A stretch of DNA of 24,931 bases from an uncultured Porphyromonas sp. (GCA_900538385.1 UWSO01000031.1:1-24931), one strand, 5' to 3'; counted from the stretch's first letter, positions 16,414 to 24,854 are shown. The notes: generated by a model from the letters alone, not told the origin. Made by a program: numbers and translations.

Positions 16414-18456
16414 ATGAAAGCTTACCACTTTGCTCTTATTCTTCTCATTCTTGCTCCCCTAGGAGGATTTGGGCAAGACAGCTTGATGATGTATCACGAG
16501 CTAGACGAAGTGGTCGTCACGGCCACCCGGACCCCAAAGAAAATATCGGACTCTCCAGTACTCACGCAAGTCATCTCACGCAAACAGATCGAGAGACAAG
16601 GCTGGATGGACATCAAGTCCCTCCTACAAGACGAGATACCAGGTCTCTCATTTAGCGAAGTGGGATTTGGCACGAGCATCAACCTACAAGGGCTTGGAGC
16701 CAAGCACATATTATTTTTGATCGACGGGGAGCGGATTGCTGGCGAGTCGGGCAACAACATCGACTACACCCGATTGACCCTCAACAATATTGAACGCATC
16801 GAGATCGTACAAGGTGCTGGATCGGCACTCTACGGCTCACAAGCAATGGGCGGTGTGATCAACATCATCACACGCAAGCCAACCGACCGACTAAGTCTGG
16901 GTGTGGACCTGAGATGGGGGACGAGGTTTCAAAAAAACTACTTCCACATAGAGCCTGATGACAAATACCGGTACTACAAGACAAGCACCGACATGCCAAA
17001 TGCCGATGGCGCACTGACCATCGGGTACAAAAAGAAAAGCTGGAGCACCCAGACCGTACTCTCGATACAAACCAAAGATGCCTACAACATCTACGACAAA
17101 GCCGGTAGCACCACATACTACCCCGAGCTCAACAAAACGGTCACCAAGGAGAAAAGCTCCACACCTACCAACATATCTGGGTTCACCACAATGACTGCCA
17201 AGCAGACCTTGTCGTGGACCCCCATCAAGGCACTGACCCTGACCACACAAGGCAACTACTACTCCAAGCGCGTACATGACCTCTACCTGGACAACAAGCA
17301 CGAATACAACCGAGACCTCTCTGGACTCTTTTCTGCAAAATACACCCTACCCAACGGTGGTACTTGGGAGGCAAATCTCCACGGAGACAGATATCGCAGA
17401 TACACCGTATTCGAGCAAAAAAAGATGCAAAAACAGCTCGTCTACACGCACACAGTCCTCCAGCCAAAGATTTCGTACAGATGGACCATAGGCAATGACC
17501 ATGAACTGATCACTGGAGCTGAATACCTGCGGGAAGTACTCTATGCGGATAAGTTTGGCAAAGATGGACTGACAGCCCGAGCACAGGGGGCCTACGCTCT
17601 ATTTGTCCAAGATGACTGGAAAATACCGGGGACCTCACTGAGCATGATCAGCGGGCTAAGGGTAGACTATAACAAGGGGTACGGCATCAACCTCTCCCCA
17701 AAATTGGCTCTACTTTACAAGGTGTCTCCCTTTACCATCCGGCTAAACTACGGTCGCGGCTACCGATCCCCAAGTATCAAAGAACTCTACATGGACTGGG
17801 ACCACCTCGGTATGTTTTGGATCTACGGCAACAAACAGCTCAAGCCGGAGTCCAACCACTACCTCTCTCTGACAACAGAGTACACACATCCCCAACTGTA
17901 TGTGATGCTCTCGGGATACTACAACTTCTTCACCAACAAGATCGAGGGTATCTGGTCCGAAGACCAAAAAGAGCTCCACTACCGCAACATCTCCAAGTCC
18001 ACACTCGCAGGTGTTCAAATCCAAATGCGCATCAGGCCATTCATCAGCCTGCCCCTACAGATCCACCTGGCATCGCACTACCTGCACCCTTTCTTTCACG
18101 ACGGAGTGAGACTCACTTCCCAGGCACCGATCTCTGGGACTGGGCGAATCGAGTACCTACAGGACTGGGGTAACCACCGGCTGGCATTCAATATCAGTGC
18201 ATCAGTAATGGGAAAGAAAAGCCTATCTGGACTGACAACCATCGAGGACGAAGGCATCCCAAAAGAGACTCCATACCGAATAACCATACCGGGCTACACC
18301 CTAGTACGGTCGACCATCGCCTACACCCACCCAAAGTGGGGCACACTCACCATAGGGGTAGACAACATACTCAACTACCAAGCAGACGTCGTCTCCTTCA
18401 ACTCCTATGCCGGCCCTGGTCGAAACTTATTCATGTCCTACCACTTCAACCTATAA
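16414..18456 (+). CDS. HmuR-like TonB-dependent receptor (heme/iron uptake)
   Basis: A 680-residue outer-membrane receptor with a signal peptide (about 1-20). Just after it comes a TonB-box-like stretch, HELDEVVVTATRTPKK. The plug domain spans about 45-155 (DEIPGLSFSEVG, LFLIDGERIAG, IERIEIVQGAGSALYGSQAMGGVINIITRK). A 22-strand-type barrel follows, with YGRGYRSPSIKELYM (FRAP-like) and YGNKQLKPESNHYLSL (NPDL-like), the two motifs typical of heme receptors such as HmuR. The C-terminus is MSYHFNL. An HmuY-like lipoprotein gene starts 30 nt downstream, which supports the heme assignment and an operon. In P. gingivalis hmuY precedes hmuR; here the order is reversed. Confidence 0.85.
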   Translation: MKAYHFALILLILAPLGGFGQDSLMMYHELDEVVVTATRTPKKISDSPVLTQVISRKQIERQGWMDIKSLLQDEIPGLSFSEVGFGTSINLQGLGAKHILFLIDGERIAGESGNNIDYTRLTLNNIERIEIVQGAGSALYGSQAMGGVINIITRKPTDRLSLGVDLRWGTRFQKNYFHIEPDDKYRYYKTSTDMPNADGALTIGYKKKSWSTQTVLSIQTKDAYNIYDKAGSTTYYPELNKTVTKEKSSTPTNISGFTTMTAKQTLSWTPIKALTLTTQGNYYSKRVHDLYLDNKHEYNRDLSGLFSAKYTLPNGGTWEANLHGDRYRRYTVFEQKKMQKQLVYTHTVLQPKISYRWTIGNDHELITGAEYLREVLYADKFGKDGLTARAQGAYALFVQDDWKIPGTSLSMISGLRVDYNKGYGINLSPKLALLYKVSPFTIRLNYGRGYRSPSIKELYMDWDHLGMFWIYGNKQLKPESNHYLSLTTEYTHPQLYVMLSGYYNFFTNKIEGIWSEDQKELHYRNISKSTLAGVQIQMRIRPFISLPLQIHLASHYLHPFFHDGVRLTSQAPISGTGRIEYLQDWGNHRLAFNISASVMGKKSLSGLTTIEDEGIPKETPYRITIPGYTLVRSTIAYTHPKWGTLTIGVDNILNYQADVVSFNSYAGPGRNLFMSYHFNL

Positions 18457-18486
18457 AAACAACTGTCACTATTACCTATTAAAGAG

Positions 18487-19113
18487 ATGAACAAAACAAA
18501 ATGCATTCTCGCACTGATCAGTGCTCTGGTGCTGTCATTGGCCATCGTCTCCTGCGGAAACAACAAGCCAAACGCACCATCCTCAAAAAACAAAAAGACC
18601 TACACGCAGAGCCGACGTTGCAAAGGAGAGCTCGGGAAAGACTGGATCTACTTCAGCTTCGCCACTGGCAAAGAGGTGCCCGGAATTGACGAAACCAACT
18701 TCAAGGAACGTACCGACTGGGACATTGCGATCCACTCATTTTACTTCCGAGCCAACTGCGGCACATCCGGCAAAGGCAAAGGAGGGGCCCTCATGACCAA
18801 TCAGACAAAACTATCCGCAGTGAAAGAAGCCCCCACCGAAGGCTACATCGTGGACGAAGCAATCTCCATATGGGGCTGGAAAGGCGAACTGATCAAAGCC
18901 GAAGTATCCGGCAACCCCGAGCTCAACAAAATGATCGAATTCAGTGGTCCACCCCCAAAATACACTCCCTCGGACAATATATTCATCATCCGAACAGCCG
19001 ACGGGAAATACGCCAAAGTCAAGATGATTAGCTACATAGACGACAGTGGCAAGAGCGGTATCGTCTCCTTTGACTACGTCTACCAACCCGACGGCTCCAC
19101 CAAGCTAGACTAG
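18487..19113 (+). CDS. HmuY family lipoprotein (putative heme-binding hemophore)
   Basis: A 208-residue lipoprotein: signal sequence with lipobox ending AIVSC (C23). HmuY-family signatures follow: WIYFSFATGKEV (53-64), DWDIAIHSFYFRANCGTSG (77-95) and KGKGGAL. HmuY captures heme and hands it to the TonB-dependent receptor, which is encoded 30 nt upstream here. The P. gingivalis protein uses two histidines as ligands, but this one has a single His (H83), inside the conserved WDIAIH core. M103, M149 and M180 are the possible axial ligands, as in the Met-coordinating homologues of other Bacteroidota (inference). It is the last gene before a strong hairpin. Confidence 0.85.
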   Translation: MNKTKCILALISALVLSLAIVSCGNNKPNAPSSKNKKTYTQSRRCKGELGKDWIYFSFATGKEVPGIDETNFKERTDWDIAIHSFYFRANCGTSGKGKGGALMTNQTKLSAVKEAPTEGYIVDEAISIWGWKGELIKAEVSGNPELNKMIEFSGPPPKYTPSDNIFIIRTADGKYAKVKMISYIDDSGKSGIVSFDYVYQPDGSTKLD

Positions 19114-19141
19114 GAGATCTGGACGAAATAGGACAGACAGC

Positions 19142-19169
19142 ATCTCAGGTGCGACATCGCACCTGAGAT
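19142..19169 (+). terminator. Perfect 13-bp hairpin after the HmuY-like gene
   Basis: ATCTCAGGTGCGA (19142-19154) is followed by its exact complement TCGCACCTGAGAT (19157-19169). The T-rich tail is weak (ACTCTTTG). It is probably the operon terminator and lies just left of the group II intron remnant. Confidence 0.7.
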
Positions 19170-19206
19170 ACTCTTTGTGTGACGGGCATATTTTGAAAAC
19201 AAATTA

Positions 19207-19300
19207 AACCGCCGTATGCCGAACGGCACGTACGGATGGTGTGGGAGGGAAGAAAACGAAAGTAGGACAGAAAATTTTCGTTTCCCGACCTGCTTGATTG
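19207..19300 (+). mobile_element. Group II intron 3' remnant (domains V and VI)
   Basis: The 25 nt at 19211-19235 fold like intron domain V: GCCGTA pairs with TACGG, with an upper stem TGCC-GAAC-GGCA and the two-nucleotide CG bulge. The segment CGCCGTA contains a CGC-type catalytic triad. The downstream linker GGTGTGGGAGG is typical of Bacteroidota introns. Domain VI is formed by GGGA..AAACGAAA (19247-19261) pairing with TTTTCGTTTCCC (19275-19286), and a CTTGATT-like 3' end follows at about 19294-19300. No reverse transcriptase or other intron domains are present. GTGTGACGGG at 19177-19186 could be a relic of the intron 5' end, which is speculative. Confidence 0.7.
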
Positions 19301-19316
19301 TAAGACAAGAACCAAA

Positions 19317-20825
19317 ATGAAACGCTCTCGATACACCCGCCTAAAAGGATGGCACAAGTGGATCTGCCTAGTCATCACCATACTCGTACTAGGCTTTGCC
19401 GGATCTGGCATTATTCTAAACCACAGAGACCTGGTGTCGGGTATTGACCTACCCCGCTCCTGGCTACCCAAGGCCTACCACTATAAATCCTGGAGCGGTG
19501 GCAGCCTCACCGGGAAGATCCGAGTGACCCCTGATGAGGAGTGGATCTATGGAGCCACCGGAGTATGGGCTTACGACCCACAGCTAAAAAGCTACGACAG
19601 CCGGAGCGATGGACTAGACCCTGGTGCCGACAGGAGATCGGTCCAAAAAGTAGTCCGGACAAACCATGGCGACCTCTACGCCCTCACCGCATACAACCTG
19701 TACAAGTGGCAAGCCGACAAAAAGGAGTGGGCGAAACAACCGAAGCTTACACCCAAAAACGAACGCTTGGCAGACCTGGAAACGCAAGGCGACACCCTTG
19801 TTTTACTGAGCCGAAGCCACCTATACCTTATCTTTCCCTCTCAAGAATCCCCCACACTCGCAGACCTTCCCGCACCAGACGACTATGAGCCACGGGTATC
19901 GCTATTCAGCACTATCTGGCAGATACATAGTGGAGCATTCTTTGGAACAATAGGACGACTAGTTGTTGACCTGATGGGAGTGGCACTCATCCTCCTCTCC
20001 ATCACCGGCATTTTGATCACCTTTGTCCCCAAAAAAGCAAAGGTGTGGAAGCAATTTCTCAAGGAACACAATAGGTGGGGCAAATGGTGCTTTTGGGGGT
20101 TGCTTTTTGTGACGATCACAGGCGCATTTCTACGTCCTCCGTTGATGATTACAGTCATCAAGGCACAGGTCCCGACCATTCCGGGAACAAACCTTTACAG
20201 CACCAACCCGTGGAATAACAAACTGAGAATGATCCGTCGCGATCCCATCACAAAAGAGTGGTTGCTATCGACCTCTCGGGGCTTTTATGCGCTGAAGCAA
20301 TTTGGAAAAGCCCCCAAGCGACTGACCGGCACTCCACCTGTCAGTGTCATGGGACTCAATGTCTGGGAGTGGAGTGACCGAGACTCGCTGTGGGTGGTGG
20401 GATCGTTCAGTGGAGCATTCAGGTGGAATCGACAAAAAGGGCAAGTCTACGATGCCCTGACAGGCAAGGCCTACACCGAATCCGGACGAAAAGGCATGCC
20501 CATCTTTGGGACCCCAATCAGTGGGTACACTATTGACTCTGACGGGAGAGAGCGATTCTATAGCTACTCCACCGGTGAACTCCAAGCGGAGGATGCGGCC
20601 GACACTATGCCACCAATGCCAACAGAGATAAGTCCCGGTAGGATTTCACTCTGGCATGCCGCACTTGAGCTGCATGTCGGCCGATTGTATGGGAAAATAC
20701 TCGGTCCGCTCCAGCCTCTATACATATTCCTTTCGGCCCTACTCCTCATCTTGGCTTTGGCCACTGGATGGATGCTCTACAGACGGTATTACCGGCGGAG
20801 AGGAAGAAGAAAGCCAAAGAAGTAA
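19317..20825 (+). CDS. PepSY-associated transmembrane protein (heme/iron-linked)
   Basis: A 502-residue inner-membrane protein with four main hydrophobic segments: about 14-34, 209-239, 254-273 and 467-488. The first begins with GWHKWICLVI and is followed by NHRD. Two related signatures occur, IWQIHSGAFFGTIGRL before the second segment and LWHAALELHVGRLYG before the last, matching the repeated pattern of PepSY_TM proteins with conserved histidines. The soluble loops (about 50-200 and 275-455) are beta-rich. In Bacteroidota such proteins accompany iron and heme TonB receptors and are proposed to assist reduction or transfer across the membrane, unproven. The gene follows the HmuR/HmuY pair but is separated by 203 nt with a hairpin and the intron remnant. 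Confidence 0.78.
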   Translation: MKRSRYTRLKGWHKWICLVITILVLGFAGSGIILNHRDLVSGIDLPRSWLPKAYHYKSWSGGSLTGKIRVTPDEEWIYGATGVWAYDPQLKSYDSRSDGLDPGADRRSVQKVVRTNHGDLYALTAYNLYKWQADKKEWAKQPKLTPKNERLADLETQGDTLVLLSRSHLYLIFPSQESPTLADLPAPDDYEPRVSLFSTIWQIHSGAFFGTIGRLVVDLMGVALILLSITGILITFVPKKAKVWKQFLKEHNRWGKWCFWGLLFVTITGAFLRPPLMITVIKAQVPTIPGTNLYSTNPWNNKLRMIRRDPITKEWLLSTSRGFYALKQFGKAPKRLTGTPPVSVMGLNVWEWSDRDSLWVVGSFSGAFRWNRQKGQVYDALTGKAYTESGRKGMPIFGTPISGYTIDSDGRERFYSYSTGELQAEDAADTMPPMPTEISPGRISLWHAALELHVGRLYGKILGPLQPLYIFLSALLLILALATGWMLYRRYYRRRGRRKPKK

Positions 20826-20985
20826 TCCGCCGAGAGACTTTTGTCACAAGTAGCTAGAGAAAAGCCAATAACCATCAACAAGCGAGTAGGTAGGGAAACA
20901 AAGTAATAGTAATAGCACATTGTTTAGTTTTGATCAGTCATAACAGCCTGTAATACATCGGCATAAAAATCCAAATTCAAAGTGA

Positions 20986-21438
20986 ACGTCATTCAACTGT
21001 TTTGCCTATCTTCGTAGATGACAAATATTAATCATAACCAAATAAAGAAGAATCATGAAACAGATAATCAATCCCATTGGGAAGGAAATCAATACTCTAG
21101 GTAAGGTGATTGACAACAAGGAACTCATGCTTGTACACCTGCAATTGAAAAGCGGAGAACAAGTTCCCTCACACGACCATAAAGGACAGGAAGTATACTT
21201 CACCATAGTGAAAGGAACTGTAGAGGTTACTCTCGACGATACGGAGGTACATCGTATCAGCACAGGTACCGTTCTACATTTCCCCGGAGAAGCCCACGTA
21301 AGCGTAAATGCCATAGAAGAGAGTGATTTTTTCGTTTACCTCATCAACAGACAATAATGTTATGGATATGAAAAACATCTGCCGCATGTAGACCTTGAGA
21401 AACTCAGCAAAATACTCGAAATTAAAGAGGCATACCAA
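20986..21438 (+). repeat. Cupin segment, copy B of the 453-bp direct repeat
   Basis: A gap-free match to 11807-12259. Left of 20986 and right of 21438 the sequences are unrelated. The stretch 20826-20985 before it holds nothing I can identify. Confidence 0.95.
21055..21357 (+). CDS. Small single-domain cupin protein (copy B)
   Basis: A 100-residue near-duplicate of the cupin at 11876, with intact metal-binding motifs (H40, H42, E46, H81). The three differences, S82, N84 and E88, are conservative and lie just after motif 2. The leader is identical to copy A, so both should be expressed alike. The DUF438-like remnant after it is cut at 21438. Confidence 0.85.
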   Translation: MKQIINPIGKEINTLGKVIDNKELMLVHLQLKSGEQVPSHDHKGQEVYFTIVKGTVEVTLDDTEVHRISTGTVLHFPGEAHVSVNAIEESDFFVYLINRQ

Positions 21439-21526
21439 AGAGCGCAGATTGTAGCCCAAATAGAGTATTTTGGGAGTTTCGACCGTCTCTGGAGGTGCTC
21501 TGAGGAAGGGCTTAGCACCAAAAGAA

Positions 21527-21559
21527 AAGTGTCTTAACTCGCTGAGAATTAAGACACTT
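21527..21559 (+). terminator. Terminator-like hairpin upstream of the integrase
   Basis: AAGTGTCTTAA (21527-21537) pairs perfectly with TTAAGACACTT (21549-21559) across an 11-nt loop, then ATTGTTTTCTT. It is followed by AGCGGAAGCGGGGGC near 21605. The same hairpin-plus-motif order occurs at 15551-15650. Confidence 0.6.
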
Positions 21560-21717
21560 ATTGTTTTCTTGTACCGGTTGGCTTGTCTCTGCCGGAGTAC
21601 GCTTAGCGGAAGCGGGGGCTCCAAAACCTTGAAAATCGCAGAATATCACAAAATATCAATTCGCTGTATTTCAGCAGAATATAAAATCGCTACTTAAACA
21701 GAATATCATACGACCTC

Positions 21718-21749
21718 TTTCCATATGTCGAAAATTGGGTGTAAATTTG
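21718..21749 (+). promoter_or_regulatory. Probable integrase promoter
   Basis: TTTC (21718-21721), a 20-nt spacer and TAAATTTG (21742-21749), with a start site near 21756 and a leader of about 20 nt. The -7 box lies in a short direct repeat (GGGTGTAAATTT / GGGTGTAGATTT). Confidence 0.55.
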
Positions 21750-21776
21750 GGTGTAGATTTAATCAGCGTATGAACT

Positions 21777-23048
21777 ATGAATATTAAGAGGAACATTATT
21801 TTCGCACTGGAGAGACGCAAGAAAGATGGAGTACTCATTACAGAGAATGTGCCCATCAGAATGCGTGTGATTTATAACAGTAAGCGCATTGAGATTGCGA
21901 CTGGATACAGAATTGATGCTTCAAAGTGGGATAGTGATCTTCAGCAGGTGAAAAGAGGATGCACCAATAAGCTCAAGCAATCAGCTACTGAGATCAATGC
22001 AGACCTGCAGAGATATGGATCTGAAATGCAGAAGATATTCAAGGAGTTTGAAATTAAGGAGCTAATCCCAACCCCTGAACAAATCAAAGATATATTCAAT
22101 TCAAGGTTGAGAAATGAAGAGCAACCTGAGGGAATATGCTTTATGCAGGCATTTGATGAGTTTGTCAGTGAAAGGGGTGTACAAAATAGCTGGACGCACT
22201 CTACCTATGAGAAATTTGCAGCTGTGAAGAACCATCTTCTAGAGTTTAATCCCTCTGTATCCTTTGAACTATTTGACGAAGTCGGGTTGAATAAGTACGT
22301 CCTTTTTCTTCGAGACAAGAGAAAGATGAGGAATAGCACTATAGAGAATCAACTCTCATTCCTCAAGTGGTTTTTAAGATGGAGTTTTGGCAAAGGCTAT
22401 ACGACTCTTACTGCTTATGAAACATTTAAGCCAAAACTAAAAAGCACCCAGAAGAAAGTAATCTTCCTCACATGGGATGAACTGTCACGTCTAAGGGAGT
22501 GCGAGATACCTGAAAGCAAACAGTACTTAGAGCGAGTACGAGATGTTTTCCTTTTTTGTTGCTTTACAGGTCTCCGCTATTCTGATGTTTTTAATCTCAG
22601 AAGGAGCGACATCAAAGAGGATCATATTGAGATTACCACAGTCAAAACAGCTGATAGCCTAATCATAGAATTGAACAAACACAGCAGATCAATTCTTGAA
22701 AAGTATGAGAATGTGGTCTTTGAGAAAGACAAGGCTTTACCAGTAATCAGCAATCAACGAATGAATGATTACTTGAAAGAGCTGGCAGAACTGGCGGGGA
22801 TTGATGAACCAATAAGAGAAACCTACTATATAGGCAACAAAAGAATTGATGAAGTGACTCCCAAGTATGCACTACTGAGTACTCATGCAGGAAGGCGAAC
22901 TTTCATTTGTAATGCACTCTCCTTGGGAATACCCGCTAATGTAGTGATGAAGTGGACTGGTCATAGCGACTATAAAGCGATGAAACCATACATCGATATT
23001 GCTGATGATATAAAGGCTAACGCAATGAACAAGTTCGATCAGTTATAA
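21777..23048 (+). CDS. Tyrosine-type site-specific recombinase (integrase)
   Basis: A 423-residue recombinase of the Bacteroidota mobile-element type. It has an Arm-DNA-binding-like N-terminus (about 1-95, with IRMRVIYNSKRIEIATGYRI), a SAM-like core-binding domain (about 120-215) and a catalytic domain (about 225-423). Catalytic residues visible are R267 in TGLRYSD, K290 in TTVKTAD, H370 and R373 in STHAGRRTF, H396 in TGHSDYK and the nucleophile Y405 in KPYIDI. All are present, so the enzyme should be active. Composition is more AT-rich than the genes at 0.5-9 kb, a sign of transfer. No transfer or relaxase genes are in the window. It may serve an element extending to either side. Confidence 0.92.
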   Translation: MNIKRNIIFALERRKKDGVLITENVPIRMRVIYNSKRIEIATGYRIDASKWDSDLQQVKRGCTNKLKQSATEINADLQRYGSEMQKIFKEFEIKELIPTPEQIKDIFNSRLRNEEQPEGICFMQAFDEFVSERGVQNSWTHSTYEKFAAVKNHLLEFNPSVSFELFDEVGLNKYVLFLRDKRKMRNSTIENQLSFLKWFLRWSFGKGYTTLTAYETFKPKLKSTQKKVIFLTWDELSRLRECEIPESKQYLERVRDVFLFCCFTGLRYSDVFNLRRSDIKEDHIEITTVKTADSLIIELNKHSRSILEKYENVVFEKDKALPVISNQRMNDYLKELAELAGIDEPIRETYYIGNKRIDEVTPKYALLSTHAGRRTFICNALSLGIPANVVMKWTGHSDYKAMKPYIDIADDIKANAMNKFDQL

Positions 23049-23056
23049 CCGAACTT

Positions 23057-23158
23057 GAAATTTCAAACAGACTTGAAACTATGACATTCACAACAGAAAT
23101 TTCAAGTGCGCTTGAAAATACCTATATTTGCAGAGAAATTTCAAATACACCTGACAAT
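23057..23158 (+). promoter_or_regulatory. Three 39-bp-period palindromic repeats overlapping a promoter (operator-like)
   Basis: A 24-nt motif beginning GAAATTTCAA starts at 23057, 23096 and 23135, exactly 39 bp apart, with 15-nt spacers between copies. The second copy contains the perfect inverted repeat TTTCAAGTGCGCTTGAAA. A promoter fits inside: TTTC (23100-23103, in copy 2), a 19-nt spacer and TATATTTG (23123-23130, in the spacer), with a start near 23137 in copy 3. A protein bound to these copies would cover the promoter. Confidence 0.75.
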
Positions 23159-24416
23159 GCTCACGCCGATAAGGAAATACAACTTTTGGGATGAGAACCC
23201 TATAGACTTAGGGTATCCACGCACATTCTACACAGATAAGATAGGTCAATACATTGATAACAAACTGATCAAAGTATTGGTAGGTCAGAGACGTGCCGGA
23301 AAGAGCTACATCCTAAGGCAAATAGCCTCACAGCTAATTGCCAACGGCACTCGTCCCAATAACATTCTTTACATCAACAAGGAATACCTGGAGTTTTCAG
23401 ACATTCTTGACTATCAAGACCTCGAGAACCTATTTCAGCAATACAAGAAAGACCTCAACCCGCAAGGGAAAGTATTCCTCTTCATCGATGAGATACAGGG
23501 CATTGAAGAGTGGGAACGATTTGTCAACTCACACTCCCAAGACTTTGCTGAGCCTTGTGAGATATTTATCAGTGGCTCCAACTCTAGTCTGCTATCTGGT
23601 GAACTTGCAACGCTACTATCGGGAAGGTATGTAGCGTTTGAAATACTCCCCTTTAGTTTTTCAGAGTTCTGTGGTATCACTCAGAAAGAGTCTAATAGAG
23701 AGAGTTATATAGACTTCCTTCAAACTGGAGCCCTACCAGAGCTTTTCAACCTCCCCAATGATGAGATGAAGCAAAACTACGTCTCTTCGATAAAGGACAC
23801 TGTTATGCTTCGTGACATTGTCGCTAGGTATAAAGTAAAGGATGTGAAGCTCCTAGACGACCTCTTTGTGTATCTAGTCAATAACGCCTCCAACATTATC
23901 TCCATCGCCAACATCGTCAACTTCTTTAAGTCTCGAAATAGGAAAACCAACTACGAGACGCTCTCCAACTACATCTCCCATCTCGAGAGTACTTTCCTCG
24001 TGCATAAGGTAGAGAGATATAATATCAAGGGCAAGGAGACTATTTCGGCTAATAACAAGTACTATCTGAATGATTTGTGCTACCACAATTACCTCTATTC
24101 TGGATTTGGCTATGGGATGGGGTACTTATTGGAGAATGCTGTCTATTTAAGCCTTAGACGAGCTGGATATCAAATCTATGTAGGCACAAATAAAGAGGCT
24201 GAGGTAGACTTTGTCGCTATCAAAGGTAGCAAGAGGTTATATTTCCAAGTCACGCTACAACTAACGGAGCAGGAGACAATAGAGCGAGAGTACCGCTCTC
24301 TTTTGTCGATAGAAGACAACTTCAAGAAGTATGTGGTCAGTTTGGATGACTTCAAGCTTCCAACAAATGAAGGTATTGACCATATTTCAGCGTGGGAACT
24401 TGACACTATTCTGTAA
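23157..24416 (+). CDS. AAA-family ATPase with DUF4143 C-terminal domain
   Basis: I chose the ATG at 23157, giving 419 residues. The in-frame GTG at 23106 lies upstream of the promoter -7 box, so it cannot be the start of that transcript. Walker A is VGQRRAGKS (K49), Walker B FLFIDEIQ (D111, E112), and the sensor-like ISGSNSSLLSGE (138-149) is followed by LSGRYVAFEILPFSFSEF, typical of this family. The C-terminal DUF4143 has a nuclease-like pattern (ENAVYLSLRRAGY, EVDFVA, YFQVT) resembling PD-(D/E)XK folds. Such genes are numerous and mobile in Bacteroidota genomes, and their function is unknown. It lies 108 nt after the integrase, with its own promoter. Confidence 0.88.
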   Translation: MLTPIRKYNFWDENPIDLGYPRTFYTDKIGQYIDNKLIKVLVGQRRAGKSYILRQIASQLIANGTRPNNILYINKEYLEFSDILDYQDLENLFQQYKKDLNPQGKVFLFIDEIQGIEEWERFVNSHSQDFAEPCEIFISGSNSSLLSGELATLLSGRYVAFEILPFSFSEFCGITQKESNRESYIDFLQTGALPELFNLPNDEMKQNYVSSIKDTVMLRDIVARYKVKDVKLLDDLFVYLVNNASNIISIANIVNFFKSRNRKTNYETLSNYISHLESTFLVHKVERYNIKGKETISANNKYYLNDLCYHNYLYSGFGYGMGYLLENAVYLSLRRAGYQIYVGTNKEAEVDFVAIKGSKRLYFQVTLQLTEQETIEREYRSLLSIEDNFKKYVVSLDDFKLPTNEGIDHISAWELDTIL

Positions 24417-24440
24417 CGCATAAATCCCAATCTAATTACT

Positions 24441-24472
24441 GCCCCTTGTTCAAATCGACAAGGGGCTTTTTT
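24441..24472 (+). terminator. Rho-independent terminator of the ATPase gene
   Basis: GCCCCTTGT (24441-24449) pairs with ACAAGGGGC (24458-24466) across an 8-nt loop, then TTTTTT (24467-24472). Confidence 0.93.
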
Positions 24473-24539
24473 GTATTCAACCCAAGTTTCACGGAAGGGA
24501 TCGTGTAATGGTTGCTGGGGGCGGGCGGGAGCGTTTGTG

Positions 24540-24854
24540 TTATGGACTTTGTGTCCTACAGATTTTGATTTTCCTGAAAGGTGCTTCTCGTAAGCCTAGC
24601 TTTTGGTAGATCTCGGTGGCTTGTTTCGAGGGCTTGCTACATTGTCGCATTTCGACCTTTTCGCCCAGCGGGTTGACGCCTTCGGTGGTGACCAACTTCT
24701 GCGTCGACAGACGTCGGATGACCTCCAGCCAGTAGCAGTCCTCGCCCTGCGCTTTGAGTCCACAGCGTATAGTGTTGACGACCCAGTAAGCAAGCAGGCC
24801 AAAGAAGAGATGAGCATCGGCGCTGCTCCGCTTTGTCAAGCTCAGAGTTGCCAA
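24540..24854 (-). pseudogene. C-terminal remnant of a DDE transposase (IS1634/IS4-like)
   Basis: About 100 codons of the transposase C-terminus: ADAHLFFGLLAYWVVNTIR, then YWLEVIRRLSTQKLVTTEGVNPLGEKVEMRQC, ending PFRKIKICRTQSP. This is a common signature of IS1634/IS4-type DDE transposases in Bacteroidota. It covers only the last helix of the catalytic domain and the tail. In-frame TAA at 24878-24876 closes the frame upstream, and the expected N-terminal residues are absent, so the gene is broken before SLTKRSSADAH. No terminal inverted repeat was identified. Confidence 0.8.

Noticed and set aside
21600..21625. tRNA 3' end as integrase attachment site
   Set aside because: AGCGGAAGCGGGGGC looks like part of a tRNA arm, but no cloverleaf can be built around it.
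23106..23156. GTG start extending the AAA ATPase by 17 residues
   Set aside because: The extension covers the promoter -7 box and repeat copies, and it is not family-like.
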